A DNA stretch of 64,000 bases from an uncultured Marinoscillum sp. (lineage in GTDB: Bacteria; Bacteroidota; Bacteroidia; Cytophagales; MED-G16). Below, one piece after another: positions 41,344-49,829 of the stretch. Position 1 is the stretch's first letter, and each line of letters starts with the position of its first letter. The DNA is taken from positions 62,001 to 126,000 of the forward strand of contig CACPHX010000002.1 of NCBI GenBank assembly GCA_902633975.1, written 5' to 3'. The notes under the pieces are model-generated. The model was not told the DNA's origin. It searched no databases and worked only from the letters and a program-made list of their open reading frames with translations. The position numbers and the translations under genes were made by a program.

Positions 41344-43715
41344 AATTTTATATTTATCCCAAAATTTATATTTCTTCCAGGAGCACTTATTCCTGATGAA
41401 TATGTTCTGTAATGTAAATCAGAAATATTTTCAATTGAAAGATTTGTTTTTATTAAATAATTAATATTATAATATATTGATATGTTGTGTGTAATCCATG
41501 AAGGAGATCCATCTTCAGTATACAAGTACAATTTATTTAACTCACTTTCTGAAAAATTTTTGATTTTTTTTCTTCCATTATAAAATAAATTATAAATGAT
41601 TTCGAAACTTTTTAACTTGTAATTAAGCTGAAATTTACCGAATAATGGAGGCGAATGTCTTAGCGGTTTTTTATTATTAATATCATATGAGTTATTATAT
41701 GAAATAGTTTTATTAAGTAATAAATTTTTTGATATTGAATAGGAAAGTTTACTGCTAAAACCATAAACATTTGCTTTTCCTGTATTTTTTAATATTTGGA
41801 TTCTACTTAATTCACCATCATAAAATATAGAGTCTTGACCATTATAACTACCACTTGATCTAGTAATAGCATTGTTAAGTCTTATATAGTATAAAGAATT
41901 TTGGAAATTTAATTTCTTGGTATTTATTTCATAATTAACTTCAAAATTATTGGCTATTTCAGCTTTTAGGCTTGGATTAGGTATTATAACATTTCCAGGT
42001 TCAGAGTCAAATATTTTTCCTAAATCATCCAAATTTGGTGACCTGAATCCGTTTGAATATTGAAATTTTAAAACTGATACTCCTTTATCATACCTTAAAC
42101 CTATATTGCCACTTACTGAAGTATTATTAACTTCTATCTCATTAAAATCAAAGTCATAAAAATTGTTTGAAAGTTTTGCATTTAAATAACTATTATTAGC
42201 TCTAATTCCGGCATTATATTTAATTTTTTTAAACGAGTTTTTAAATAAAATATAAATTGAATTAGAGAAAAAATCAGTTCCTTTATCTGGATACCTTGTT
42301 GCAATTACAGATTCAGTATTTTCACTTATATTATTCATTTTTGCATTTGACTTAACATAATTATATATTGATTCAATACCATAATAAAACTCTTTTTTAT
42401 TTAAATTTTTATCAAAATCAATATTAATAGATGTTACATTTATTTTCTCACTTCGATGATTTAAATTGATATTATTGAACCCTCTCGTATTTCTACTTTC
42501 TTTAATTTTTTGATTAGAAAAAATAATTTTAAATGCATCATATACCCTTTTTTTATTAAATGAATTCAATTGAATTTTATTTAATAAAAATATATTTGGT
42601 CCATAAAACCATTCTGCATATTTTGGACTAAAGGCATCGTCATACATTATTAATCTATCATATCTGGGAATATTTGAAGACTTAGAGTAGTATATCCCAT
42701 AAATTATATTATTTAAATCATTTAGTTTAATATTTGTTTTATTAATAAAATTAACCTGTGAATATCCGCTTTCTATCTGTTTATTAGGATTTGGATTTTC
42801 AATAATCATATCAGTTTCGTTTATATTATCTCTTTTTACATATTCATTTCTTAATCCAAAATCAGGATATCTTTTTTGATTTGAACCTGAAATTAAATCA
42901 TCATAAGAACTAAATGACAAACTTGATATGTTTGAAATCTTATTGTTACCAATTTCTACATTTAAATTATATATCTTAGAATTATTTGATGTGTTGTATT
43001 GAATATTTTGAGAACCATTTACTAATCTTTTAAATTTAAATGTAGGATCTTTCGTTCTAAAGTTAATCCCCCCACCAATTGCATCACTACCATAAATAAC
43101 AGAGGCTGGACCAAATAGAACTTCAACGCCGTCTAAAATATTTGGGTCAATAGAAATTATGTTATGAATATTACCCCCTCTAAATATTATATTATTTAAT
43201 CTAATTCCATCAAGAGATAAAAGAATTCTGTTTGCAGCAAAACCTCTCATCATAGGACTTCCTCCACCAAGTTGACTCTTTTGAACAAAAATTTCTCCAG
43301 TTTTATCCAAAAGATCAGCCGCGGTTTGGTGGGTTGTCTTTTCAATTAAATTTCTATTTATTATCAAGTTTTTATTTGTAACCTCATTTAAACTCTCTTC
43401 CCACCTATTAACACTTACTATAACCTCATCAATTTCGATTATATCACTTTTAAGAACAATTTTTTCATTAATTTTTTTTTTAATTAAAATTATATTTTGA
43501 AAAGCTGGGTGTTGGATATAGATACTGTCATTTTCTTTAAAAATAGATAGTTCAACCTCACCTTTAAAATTTGAAAATGCTGATTTATTAAAATCAGGTG
43601 TGTAAAAGCTTACATTATATATTGGTTCATTTACTTCATCTATAACTACAATCCTTTGAGAAAAAGAGTAAAAATTGAATATGAAGAATATGAAAATTAT
43701 AAAATATTTTTCCAT
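41340..43715 (-). CDS. TonB-dependent outer-membrane receptor
   Basis: A 791-residue receptor. A signal peptide (about 1-19) is followed by a short carboxypeptidase-regulatory-like domain (IVVIDEVNEPIYNVSFYTPD ...). The plug domain has HQTAADLLDKTGEIFVQKSQ, GGGSPMMRGFAANRILLSLDG and EVLFGPASVIYGSDAIGGGI. A ~550-residue barrel ends ISAPGRNINFGINIKF, with the terminal aromatic. The plug sequence resembles haem/cobalamin-like receptors that are conserved in flavobacteria; the ligand cannot be fixed. It overlaps the ROK gene by 19 bases and the kinase by 4, an odd operon mix that may reflect compaction rather than shared function. Confidence 0.95.
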   Translation of the reverse strand: MEKYFIIFIFFIFNFYSFSQRIVVIDEVNEPIYNVSFYTPDFNKSAFSNFKGEVELSIFKENDSIYIQHPAFQNIILIKKKINEKIVLKSDIIEIDEVIVSVNRWEESLNEVTNKNLIINRNLIEKTTHQTAADLLDKTGEIFVQKSQLGGGSPMMRGFAANRILLSLDGIRLNNIIFRGGNIHNIISIDPNILDGVEVLFGPASVIYGSDAIGGGINFRTKDPTFKFKRLVNGSQNIQYNTSNNSKIYNLNVEIGNNKISNISSLSFSSYDDLISGSNQKRYPDFGLRNEYVKRDNINETDMIIENPNPNKQIESGYSQVNFINKTNIKLNDLNNIIYGIYYSKSSNIPRYDRLIMYDDAFSPKYAEWFYGPNIFLLNKIQLNSFNKKRVYDAFKIIFSNQKIKESRNTRGFNNINLNHRSEKINVTSINIDFDKNLNKKEFYYGIESIYNYVKSNAKMNNISENTESVIATRYPDKGTDFFSNSIYILFKNSFKKIKYNAGIRANNSYLNAKLSNNFYDFDFNEIEVNNTSVSGNIGLRYDKGVSVLKFQYSNGFRSPNLDDLGKIFDSEPGNVIIPNPSLKAEIANNFEVNYEINTKKLNFQNSLYYIRLNNAITRSSGSYNGQDSIFYDGELSRIQILKNTGKANVYGFSSKLSYSISKNLLLNKTISYNNSYDINNKKPLRHSPPLFGKFQLNYKLKSFEIIYNLFYNGRKKIKNFSESELNKLYLYTEDGSPSWITHNISIYYNINYLIKTNLSIENISDLHYRTYSSGISAPGRNINFGINIKF

Positions 43716-44638
43716 ACGAGAGCTGCTGATCCAAGAATGGCAGAATCTTTATCTTCTAATCCTGAAGTAAGAATTTTAACCTTATTTTTATAGAAAGGGA
43801 GTAGATTATTATTAAAAGCAATTTTAGTAGGTTCCAGAATCCACTTACCAGAATGAACTAAACCACCTGTTAATATTATAGCCTCAGGTTGCATAAAAGT
43901 TACAAAGTTTGCTAAGGATTCACCTAGTATTTTCCCTGTATATTCATATGCTTTTAAGGCTATAAAATCACCTTTCTCAGCAGCTTTTGTTATATCTTCT
44001 CCATGTAAATTATTGAAAGAAATACTTCTAAATATGCTTTCATTAGTATATTTTGAAAGCATATATAGTATTGTTCTTTTTATACCTGTTGCTGAAACAT
44101 ATGCTTCGAGTCCTCCTTTAATATTAAGACCAGTATATCTATTTTTATTATTTAAAGAAAAATGTCCTAGCTCAGCTGCAAAACCATCAGATCCTTCAAT
44201 TATCTCTCCATTACATACAATTCCACTACCAAGTCCAGTTCCTAAAGTAATAACAATAAAATCTGTTAAATTTTTTGCATTTCCATACATCATTTCACCC
44301 ATTGCAGCACAATTTGCATCATTTGATAGATAAATTGGAAGATTATTTTTTTTTTTTATTTTTTCTATAATATTAATTTCACCATCCCACTTAAGATTTG
44401 ATGGTGTTTCTATAGTCCCACTTTTTGATGCATTGGGTGCACCTATTCCAATACCCACTATATTTTTGTATTTCTTAATTAGGTCTTTTAGGGTGTCATT
44501 TAACTGAGCAATGTAACTGCTAAAACTCTTGTGTTCTTTTGTTCTAAAATGAGTTTTTTTTAAACAGTTCCCATCTTTTGATATTACACCAATTTTTGTA
44601 ATTGTCCCCCCAATGTCAATTCCAATTGCTTGATTCAT
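43697..44638 (-). CDS. ROK-family sugar kinase lacking zinc cysteines
   Basis: A 313-residue ROK protein, probably glucokinase or a related hexose kinase. The ATP phosphate motif is IGIDIGGTITKIGVI (5-19), then VGIGIGAPNA, the catalytic Asp107 in YLSNDANCAAMGE and TLGTGLGSGIVCNG. After the conserved His159 (AELGHFSL) the zinc motif CGCGxxGCLE is replaced by TGLNIKGGLE (169-178), so all three Cys are gone while the Glu stays. A run of twelve A (44346-44357, as T on the plus strand) encodes KIKKKNN, in frame. It starts within the msrB stop (4 bases) and overlaps the TonB receptor by 19. Confidence 0.93.
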   Translation of the reverse strand: MNQAIGIDIGGTITKIGVISKDGNCLKKTHFRTKEHKSFSSYIAQLNDTLKDLIKKYKNIVGIGIGAPNASKSGTIETPSNLKWDGEINIIEKIKKKNNLPIYLSNDANCAAMGEMMYGNAKNLTDFIVITLGTGLGSGIVCNGEIIEGSDGFAAELGHFSLNNKNRYTGLNIKGGLEAYVSATGIKRTILYMLSKYTNESIFRSISFNNLHGEDITKAAEKGDFIALKAYEYTGKILGESLANFVTFMQPEAIILTGGLVHSGKWILEPTKIAFNNNLLPFYKNKVKILTSGLEDKDSAILGSAALVWKNIL

Positions 44639-44997
44639 TTCTTTTTAAAATTAAGTATAGCTGAGTTTATACAATATCTTTTACCTGTTTTAGATGGACC
44701 ATCATCAAAAACATGACCAAGATGTCCTCCACAATTATAACAAGTTACCTCAGTTCTAATCATACCAAAGCTTATATCAATTTTTGTTTTAATAGACTCT
44801 TTTGAATAAATATCTGAGAAACTTGGCCATCCTGATCCAGATTCGTATTTTTCATCAGATGAAAATAATTTATTTCCACATCCAACACATTTATAAACTC
44901 CCTCTTCTTTGTTATATAAAAGTTTTCCAGTAAATGCTTTTTCAGTTCCTTTATGTTTTAAAATATCAATTTGTTCTTTAGTAAGCGAATTTTTCAT
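44635..44997 (-). CDS. msrB: peptide methionine-R-sulfoxide reductase
   Basis: A 120-residue cytoplasmic MsrB reducing methionine-R-sulfoxide. The structural zinc pairs are both present: CVGCGNKLF (about 38-46) and CYNCGGHLGHVF (about 81-92). GSGWPSF and the catalytic Cys in GKRYCINSAILNFKK are normal. There is no signal peptide and no fused MsrA. It is the first gene of the msrB-ROK-TonB-kinase run, with a TAATTTTG -7 box just upstream. Confidence 0.97.
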   Translation of the reverse strand: MKNSLTKEQIDILKHKGTEKAFTGKLLYNKEEGVYKCVGCGNKLFSSDEKYESGSGWPSFSDIYSKESIKTKIDISFGMIRTEVTCYNCGGHLGHVFDDGPSKTGKRYCINSAILNFKKK

Positions 44998-45005
44998 TTC
45001 AAGGA

Positions 45006-45013
45006 CAAAATTA
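45006..45013 (-). promoter_or_regulatory. TAnnTTTG -7 box for msrB operon
   Basis: Minus-strand TAATTTTG fits TAnnTTTG perfectly, 8 bases before the msrB ATG. The 5' leader would be only a few bases. No TTG at the -33 distance. Confidence 0.5.
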
Positions 45014-45047
45014 GTAATATTGAATTAAAGTATATGTTAAAAACATT

Positions 45048-46130
45048 ATGAAAATAAAAGGAAATGCTATTGTATTAACAAATGGAAAATTAAATACAAA
45101 ATCAGCTAAAACTGCACATGGTTTAATAAGAGGTTCAAAAAGATTTAATATTGTTTCGGTTATAGATAGTAGTTTTTCAGAAAAATATGTTCATGTTGAT
45201 AAAAATGGTAAAATAGATTTAAAAGACTCAATATCAGATATTCCAATTTATAAAGACATTAATTCCTTTCTTCATTCTTCCTTAAAGGTCGATTATTGTA
45301 TAATAGGTGTTGCATCTGCAGGTGGACTACTTCCTAATGATATGAGACAAGATGTTATTTTATCTTTGAAAAGTGGAATCTCAATAATTAATGGTCTTCA
45401 CTCTATTTTAAATGATGATGATGAGTTAAGGAAAATTTCCAAGCAAAGCAATGTTAAAATTTATGATATAAGGGGGTCAATGCCAAGGAATGAATTAACC
45501 TTTTGGTCTGGTAAAATATATGATGTAAAAGTTCCAAAGATTGTAGTTTTAGGTACTGATTGTGGATTAGGAAAAAGAACCACGGCAAAACTTATTGTTG
45601 AGAATTTAAAAAAAAATAATATAAAATCTGACATGGTATATACTGGTCAAACTGGATGGATGCAAGGGTGGGAGCATGGTTTTATATTTGATTCTACATT
45701 AAATGATTTTGTTTCAGGTGAACTTGAAAAGGCAATATATGAGTGTTATGTTGCTAAAAAACCTCGCTATATTTTAATTGAGGGACAAGCTGCACTTCGA
45801 AATCCCTCTGGGCCATGTGGTAGTGAATTTTTAATTTCTGCTAATGTGGATGGGGTAGTCCTGCAACACTCTCCCAAGAGAAAGTTTTTTGATGGTTGGG
45901 AGCACGTTAATGCTGTTATGCCTACTCTAGACTCAGAAATTGAATTAATAAACTCATACGGAAAGGAAGTTATAGCAGTAACTCTTAATACCCAAGGAAT
46001 GACTAATCAAGAAAAAATATTTCACAAAGAATTAATTTCCAAAGATTTAGATATTCCTGTTTTCTTACCAATTGATGAGGGTTTAGATGGTTTTTTAGAA
46101 ATATTAGAAAACAAATTTTATGAAAATTGA
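45048..46130 (+). CDS. DUF1611 / DgcN-type D-glutamate N-acetyltransferase family
   Basis: A 360-residue DUF1611 protein. An N-terminal Rossmann-like domain (AIVLTNGKLNTKSAKTAHGL ... YCIIGVASAGGLLP) is followed by a P-loop domain with VVLGTDCGLGKRTTAKL (169-178 core) and LIEGQAALRNPSGPCGSEFL. NCBI family naming calls such proteins DgcN, acetylating D-glutamate before racemisation by the neighbouring enolase-superfamily enzyme DgcA. The next gene, overlapping by 11 bases, is exactly such an enolase-superfamily epimerase, so a D-Glu or muropeptide-derived substrate is likely. Whether acetylation really occurs here is inference from family and pairing. Confidence 0.75.
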   Translation: MKIKGNAIVLTNGKLNTKSAKTAHGLIRGSKRFNIVSVIDSSFSEKYVHVDKNGKIDLKDSISDIPIYKDINSFLHSSLKVDYCIIGVASAGGLLPNDMRQDVILSLKSGISIINGLHSILNDDDELRKISKQSNVKIYDIRGSMPRNELTFWSGKIYDVKVPKIVVLGTDCGLGKRTTAKLIVENLKKNNIKSDMVYTGQTGWMQGWEHGFIFDSTLNDFVSGELEKAIYECYVAKKPRYILIEGQAALRNPSGPCGSEFLISANVDGVVLQHSPKRKFFDGWEHVNAVMPTLDSEIELINSYGKEVIAVTLNTQGMTNQEKIFHKELISKDLDIPVFLPIDEGLDGFLEILENKFYEN

Positions 46131-47175
46131 AAATATTGAGATTGATATTATTGATATCAATCTTACAAGACCATATACTATAGCTTATAAGACCACATCT
46201 TCTATTCAGACCCTCTTTGTTAAAATCATTTTATCTAATGGTAATGTAGGTTTAGGTGCATCGAGTGTATCAAAATATGTTGTAGGGTTGGATACAATGG
46301 ATTCATATAATAACTCGAAAAAATATGTGGATCATTTAATTGGAAATGATCTTAATTCATTTTGGATGATTATTAATGATATAGAAAATAAATTTATAGA
46401 TGATCCAGGTTCAAAAGCTGCTTTTAATTTAGCTATTTATGATGCTTATTGTAAGAAACTGGGTATATCCATTGGAAAATTTTTAGGAAGAAAAGTTAAT
46501 TCGCTTCCAACATCTATAACAGTGGGAATTAAAGATACACAAGAAACTGTATCGGAAATTAATGAATATCTAGGCCTCGGATTCAATCATATTAAAATAA
46601 AATTAGGTAATAATGTTGAGGAAGATATTAGAAGGATTAATATTATCAATGAAAAGTTTGGTGATAAAATTAAGATTAGAATTGACGCAAACCAAGGTTG
46701 GTCCCTTGACGATACAATCAGATTTTATTCTGAAACTAAACAGATTGAGTTAATTGAACAGCCATTATCTGTTGAAGATTTAGAAGGTTATTTGAAGTTT
46801 CCATCAAAAATTAAAGATATTATAGCTCTTGATGAGAGTCTTGTTAATTTTAAAGATGCTTTAAAATTATCGAGTGATAATTATGGTAAAATCTTTAACA
46901 TTAAATTAATGAAATGTGGTGGTATTACCTCTGGTCAACAGATTGCAAACCAAGCATTTCAAAATAATATTGATTTGATGTGGGGTTGTAATGATGAAAG
47001 CATTTTAAGTATATCTGCAGCATTAAATACTGCTCTATCTTATAAAAACACAAAATACCTTGATTTAGATGGTAGTTTTGATTTACAAAAAGATATTGTT
47101 AGGGGAGGATTTAATCTAAAAGATGGTGTTCTCCATCCATTAAACTCTCCAGGTCTTGGAATTGAATTGATATAA
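46120..47175 (+). CDS. dipeptide epimerase / DgcA-like enolase-superfamily enzyme
   Basis: A 351-residue muconate-lactonising-subgroup enolase superfamily member. Acid/base lysines are Lys159-x-Lys161 (HIKIKLG) and Lys262/Lys265 (IKLMKCGG). Metal ligands are Asp189 (RIDANQGW), Glu213 (LIEQPL) and Asp238 (ALDES). The DxD pair Asp315/Asp317 (YLDLDGSF) is the feature by which L-Ala-D/L-Glu dipeptide epimerases bind the free amino end. That favours a murein dipeptide substrate, whereas the DgcN-type neighbour favours N-acetyl-D-glutamate; both are plausible. It overlaps the upstream gene by 11 bases, and the serine hydrolase starts at the next base after its stop. Confidence 0.88.
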   Translation: MKIENIEIDIIDINLTRPYTIAYKTTSSIQTLFVKIILSNGNVGLGASSVSKYVVGLDTMDSYNNSKKYVDHLIGNDLNSFWMIINDIENKFIDDPGSKAAFNLAIYDAYCKKLGISIGKFLGRKVNSLPTSITVGIKDTQETVSEINEYLGLGFNHIKIKLGNNVEEDIRRINIINEKFGDKIKIRIDANQGWSLDDTIRFYSETKQIELIEQPLSVEDLEGYLKFPSKIKDIIALDESLVNFKDALKLSSDNYGKIFNIKLMKCGGITSGQQIANQAFQNNIDLMWGCNDESILSISAALNTALSYKNTKYLDLDGSFDLQKDIVRGGFNLKDGVLHPLNSPGLGIELI

Positions 47176-48426
47176 ATGAAAAACATAATTATTGCCATAC
47201 TATCCTTAAATTTTTCATTTTCTGACCAAAATGATATTCTTAAAAACAAGGTAGATTCTATAATGTCTTCATCAATTAGACAAAAAGCATTTCCAGGTGC
47301 TCAAATTGTTGTTTTAAAAGATGGTGAAGAGATTATTAATAAAAGTTATGGCTATCATACATATGATAGCTTACACGTAGTAACAAATAATTCTATTTAT
47401 GATTTAGCATCAATTACTAAACCAACTGCTGGAGCATTTGCTTTGATGAGCTTATTTGAAGATGATTTAATTGATATAAACTTTCCTTTGAGTAATTATA
47501 TAAAATATTTTAAAAACACGAGAGTTGGTAAAACAAAAGTGATAGATTACTTACAACATATTAGTGGTATTAGAGCATGGATACCATTTCACAAAACCAC
47601 TAAAAAAAATAATGGAGATTTCAAAAAGAAAACTCTTTCATCAATATATAAGAAAAGATTTAATATAAAGCTTACTGACAGTCTTTACCTATATAAGAAT
47701 TATAAAAAAGAAATTTACAAGCAAATTAAAAATACAAATTTTATTGAAGGAGATACTGTACTTTACTCTGGTCTCTTTTATTATCTTATCCCTGAAATTG
47801 TCAAAACCCTTTCAGGAGATAGCTTTGATTCATATTTAGAAAAAATTTATAAAAGTGTAGGTTTAAAATCAATGGTTTTTAATCCTTTAAAAAAATTTCG
47901 ACTTAATGAAATAGTTCCCACCGAGGATGATAATTTTTTTCGGAACTTCCAAATTCATGGTGTTGTTCATGATGAGGGAGCAGCAATGATGAATGGAGTA
48001 TCAGCTAATGCTGGATTATTTTCTACTGCTTCAGATTTATCAAAGTTTTATCAAATATTTTTAGAAGGAGGAAGAGACGATAAAAATCAAATAATAGGTA
48101 GTGATGTTGTAAAGTTTTTTACAGAATATGATAATGAAAATCAAAATTTTTACAGAGGTCTTGGTTTCGATAAACCAAAACCTAGGTATGATATTAAGAA
48201 TTGTACTTACTCCAAATATGTTTCAGATTCAAGTTATGGACATTCAGGTTATACAGGTACATTTTTCTGGGTTGATCCTGAACATAAACTAATTTATGTT
48301 TTTTTATCAAATAGAGTTTATGACTCTAGAGAAAACAGAAAAATTTCAGAATTAAATATTAGAACTAACATTCATGATTTAATCTATGAAAATTTAGTTG
48401 ATCTAGAGTCTGATATTTATTTTTAA
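47176..48426 (+). CDS. exported serine hydrolase (class C beta-lactamase fold)
   Basis: A 416-residue penicillin-binding-protein-like hydrolase. Residues 1-16 form a signal peptide (KNIIIAILSLNFSFS). The nucleophile motif SxxK is Ser79-ITK82 in DLASITKPTAG. YSGLFYY stands at the YxN position, and GHSGYTGTFFWVDP at the KTG-like position (HSG, common in esterase/peptidase members). It is probably a periplasmic D-amino-acid peptidase or esterase. Its start is immediately after the epimerase stop, so the operon couples a likely peptide hydrolase with the D-Glu/dipeptide enzymes, consistent with murein peptide recycling. Confidence 0.88.
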   Translation: MKNIIIAILSLNFSFSDQNDILKNKVDSIMSSSIRQKAFPGAQIVVLKDGEEIINKSYGYHTYDSLHVVTNNSIYDLASITKPTAGAFALMSLFEDDLIDINFPLSNYIKYFKNTRVGKTKVIDYLQHISGIRAWIPFHKTTKKNNGDFKKKTLSSIYKKRFNIKLTDSLYLYKNYKKEIYKQIKNTNFIEGDTVLYSGLFYYLIPEIVKTLSGDSFDSYLEKIYKSVGLKSMVFNPLKKFRLNEIVPTEDDNFFRNFQIHGVVHDEGAAMMNGVSANAGLFSTASDLSKFYQIFLEGGRDDKNQIIGSDVVKFFTEYDNENQNFYRGLGFDKPKPRYDIKNCTYSKYVSDSSYGHSGYTGTFFWVDPEHKLIYVFLSNRVYDSRENRKISELNIRTNIHDLIYENLVDLESDIYF

Positions 48427-48489
48427 GTAGTTTATGTTTTCTAAAACCTTATTAACTGTAACTAGTATATTTATAATAAATTTAAAAGT

Positions 48490-49248
48490 ATGAAAATTTT
48501 AATATCACCTTCTAAAACATTAAGTTTTGATAGTCATATAAGCTGTGATTTTAATTCTGAAAGCAGACTTATTGATGAAACAAAGGTTTTACATAAAATT
48601 TTGTTAAACTATTCTTCTGAAGATTTAAAAAATCTTATGAATGTTAGTGACAAGATTGCAGAACTAAACTTCAATAGATTTAAAAATTGGGATAACCCAA
48701 TATTATCTGAAAACTCAAGACAGGCTGTTTATGCATTCAAAGGTGATGTCTACTCTGGTCTTAATGCCGAAACAATCGAGGAAGAAAAGTTTGACTACTT
48801 ACAAAACTCATTACGAATCATATCAGGATATTATGGTATTTTAAGACCTTTCGATAAGATTCTTCCTTACAGACTTGAAATGGGAACAAAACTTGAAAAT
48901 GAGAATGGTAATAATCTTTATAAGTTTTGGGGTGATAAGATCACTGATCTTTTAAATGCTGACATAGAAGATCATGAATTGGTTGTTAATTTAGCCTCTG
49001 ATGAATATTTTAAGTCTTTAAACAAGAATAAAGTTAATGCTAAAATAGTTACCCCAGTATTCAAGGAATTTAAAAATGGTACCTACAAAGTAATAGCTAT
49101 ATATGCTAAAAAGGCAAGAGGTCTAATGTCTAGATTTCTTATTGATAGGAAGTCCAATAACATCGATGATATAAAACATTTTGATACTGATGGATACTCT
49201 TTTGATCACAGTCTATCTACCGAAAATGAGTTAGTTTTTACGAGATAG
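48490..49248 (+). CDS. yaaA: peroxide stress protein YaaA family (UPF0246)
   Basis: A 252-residue member of the YaaA/DUF328 family, which limits free iron and DNA damage during peroxide stress in E. coli. It begins MKILISPSKTLSFDS and contains QAVYAFKGDVYSGL, SGYYGILRPFDKILPYRLEMGTKL, NLASDEYFKSL and AKKARGLMSRFLI, all canonical. The length is typical. The stop codon TAG (49246-49248) directly touches the 3' end of the convergent tRNA-Met gene, so no terminator can lie between them. Confidence 0.95.
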   Translation: MKILISPSKTLSFDSHISCDFNSESRLIDETKVLHKILLNYSSEDLKNLMNVSDKIAELNFNRFKNWDNPILSENSRQAVYAFKGDVYSGLNAETIEEEKFDYLQNSLRIISGYYGILRPFDKILPYRLEMGTKLENENGNNLYKFWGDKITDLLNADIEDHELVVNLASDEYFKSLNKNKVNAKIVTPVFKEFKNGTYKVIAIYAKKARGLMSRFLIDRKSNNIDDIKHFDTDGYSFDHSLSTENELVFTR

Positions 49249-49322
49249 TAGCGAGAGGGGGAATTGAACCCCCGACCTCCGGGTTATGAATCCGACGCTC
49301 TAACCACCTGAGCTATCTCGCT
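49249..49322 (-). tRNA. tRNA-Met (CAU)
   Basis: A 74-base minus-strand cloverleaf: acceptor AGCGAGA/TCTCGCT with discriminator A, D arm GCTC..GAGC, anticodon loop TTCATAA (CAU), T arm GGGGG-TTCAATT-CCCCC. It lacks initiator features, so it is an elongator Met candidate. A31 and C39 do not pair, which I remember as normal for this flavobacterial tRNA. No CCA is encoded. A perfect TAGATTTG -7 box lies 9 bases upstream of its 5' end. Confidence 0.95.
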
Positions 49323-49331
49323 TGAAGAAGG

Positions 49332-49339
49332 CAAATCTA
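49332..49339 (-). promoter_or_regulatory. TAnnTTTG -7 box for tRNA-Met
   Basis: Minus-strand TAGATTTG, a perfect consensus match, 9 bases before the mature tRNA 5' end, so the primary transcript would carry only a few extra 5' bases. Confidence 0.6.
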
Positions 49340-49421
49340 GATATATTATTATTAATAAAGAAAATGTTTTTGGTTCTTAAAATTTAATATATATTTAAAA
49401 GTTTTATAACAAATACAACCA

Positions 49422-49817
49422 ATGACTAAACAAAAATTTGTTGGTGAATATCAAATCAACGCATCTAGAAAGATGCTTTTCCCATACCTTAGTACCGCAA
49501 CTGGTTTATGCCAATGGTTCGCTGATGACGTCAATATAAATAACATTGATAAAACCTTAATTTTTATACTTGATGGTGAGGAAAGAATTGCAGTTATTGA
49601 TTCTATTAAAAATAATAGGTATGTAAAATTTAGGTTCTTAAATGAAAGTGAAAAGCCAAAAGAAAACGATACTCTTGAGTTTAGGTTAGAGATAAATGAA
49701 TTAACTCAATCAGTTTTTGTTAGAGTTGAAGAATTTACAGAGACAGATGACCTTGATGAGTCATATCAAATTTGGGATAATTTACTTTCTCAACTAAAAG
49801 AAATAATTGGAGCATGA
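49422..49817 (+). CDS. START-like (AHSA1/SRPBCC) domain protein
   Basis: A 131-residue SRPBCC-fold protein. It starts KFVGEYQINASRKMLFPYLSTATGLCQWFADDVN, the usual flavobacterial START-like opening, and ends with a long helix (DLDESYQIWDNLLSQLKEIIGA). The fold forms a hydrophobic cavity for lipids or other small molecules; ligand unknown. It is 12 bases upstream of the LptF/G-type permease, a pairing I recall in other flavobacteria, which suggests a link to lipid transport. Confidence 0.88.
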   Translation: MTKQKFVGEYQINASRKMLFPYLSTATGLCQWFADDVNINNIDKTLIFILDGEERIAVIDSIKNNRYVKFRFLNESEKPKENDTLEFRLEINELTQSVFVRVEEFTETDDLDESYQIWDNLLSQLKEIIGA

Positions 49818-49829
49818 ATATAAGAAGTC

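Noticed and set aside
49249-49322. A31/C39 mismatch in tRNA-Met as a sign of a tRNA pseudogene
   Set aside because: All other stems are perfect, a consensus promoter box precedes it, and I recall the same mismatch in related flavobacterial tRNA-Met genes.
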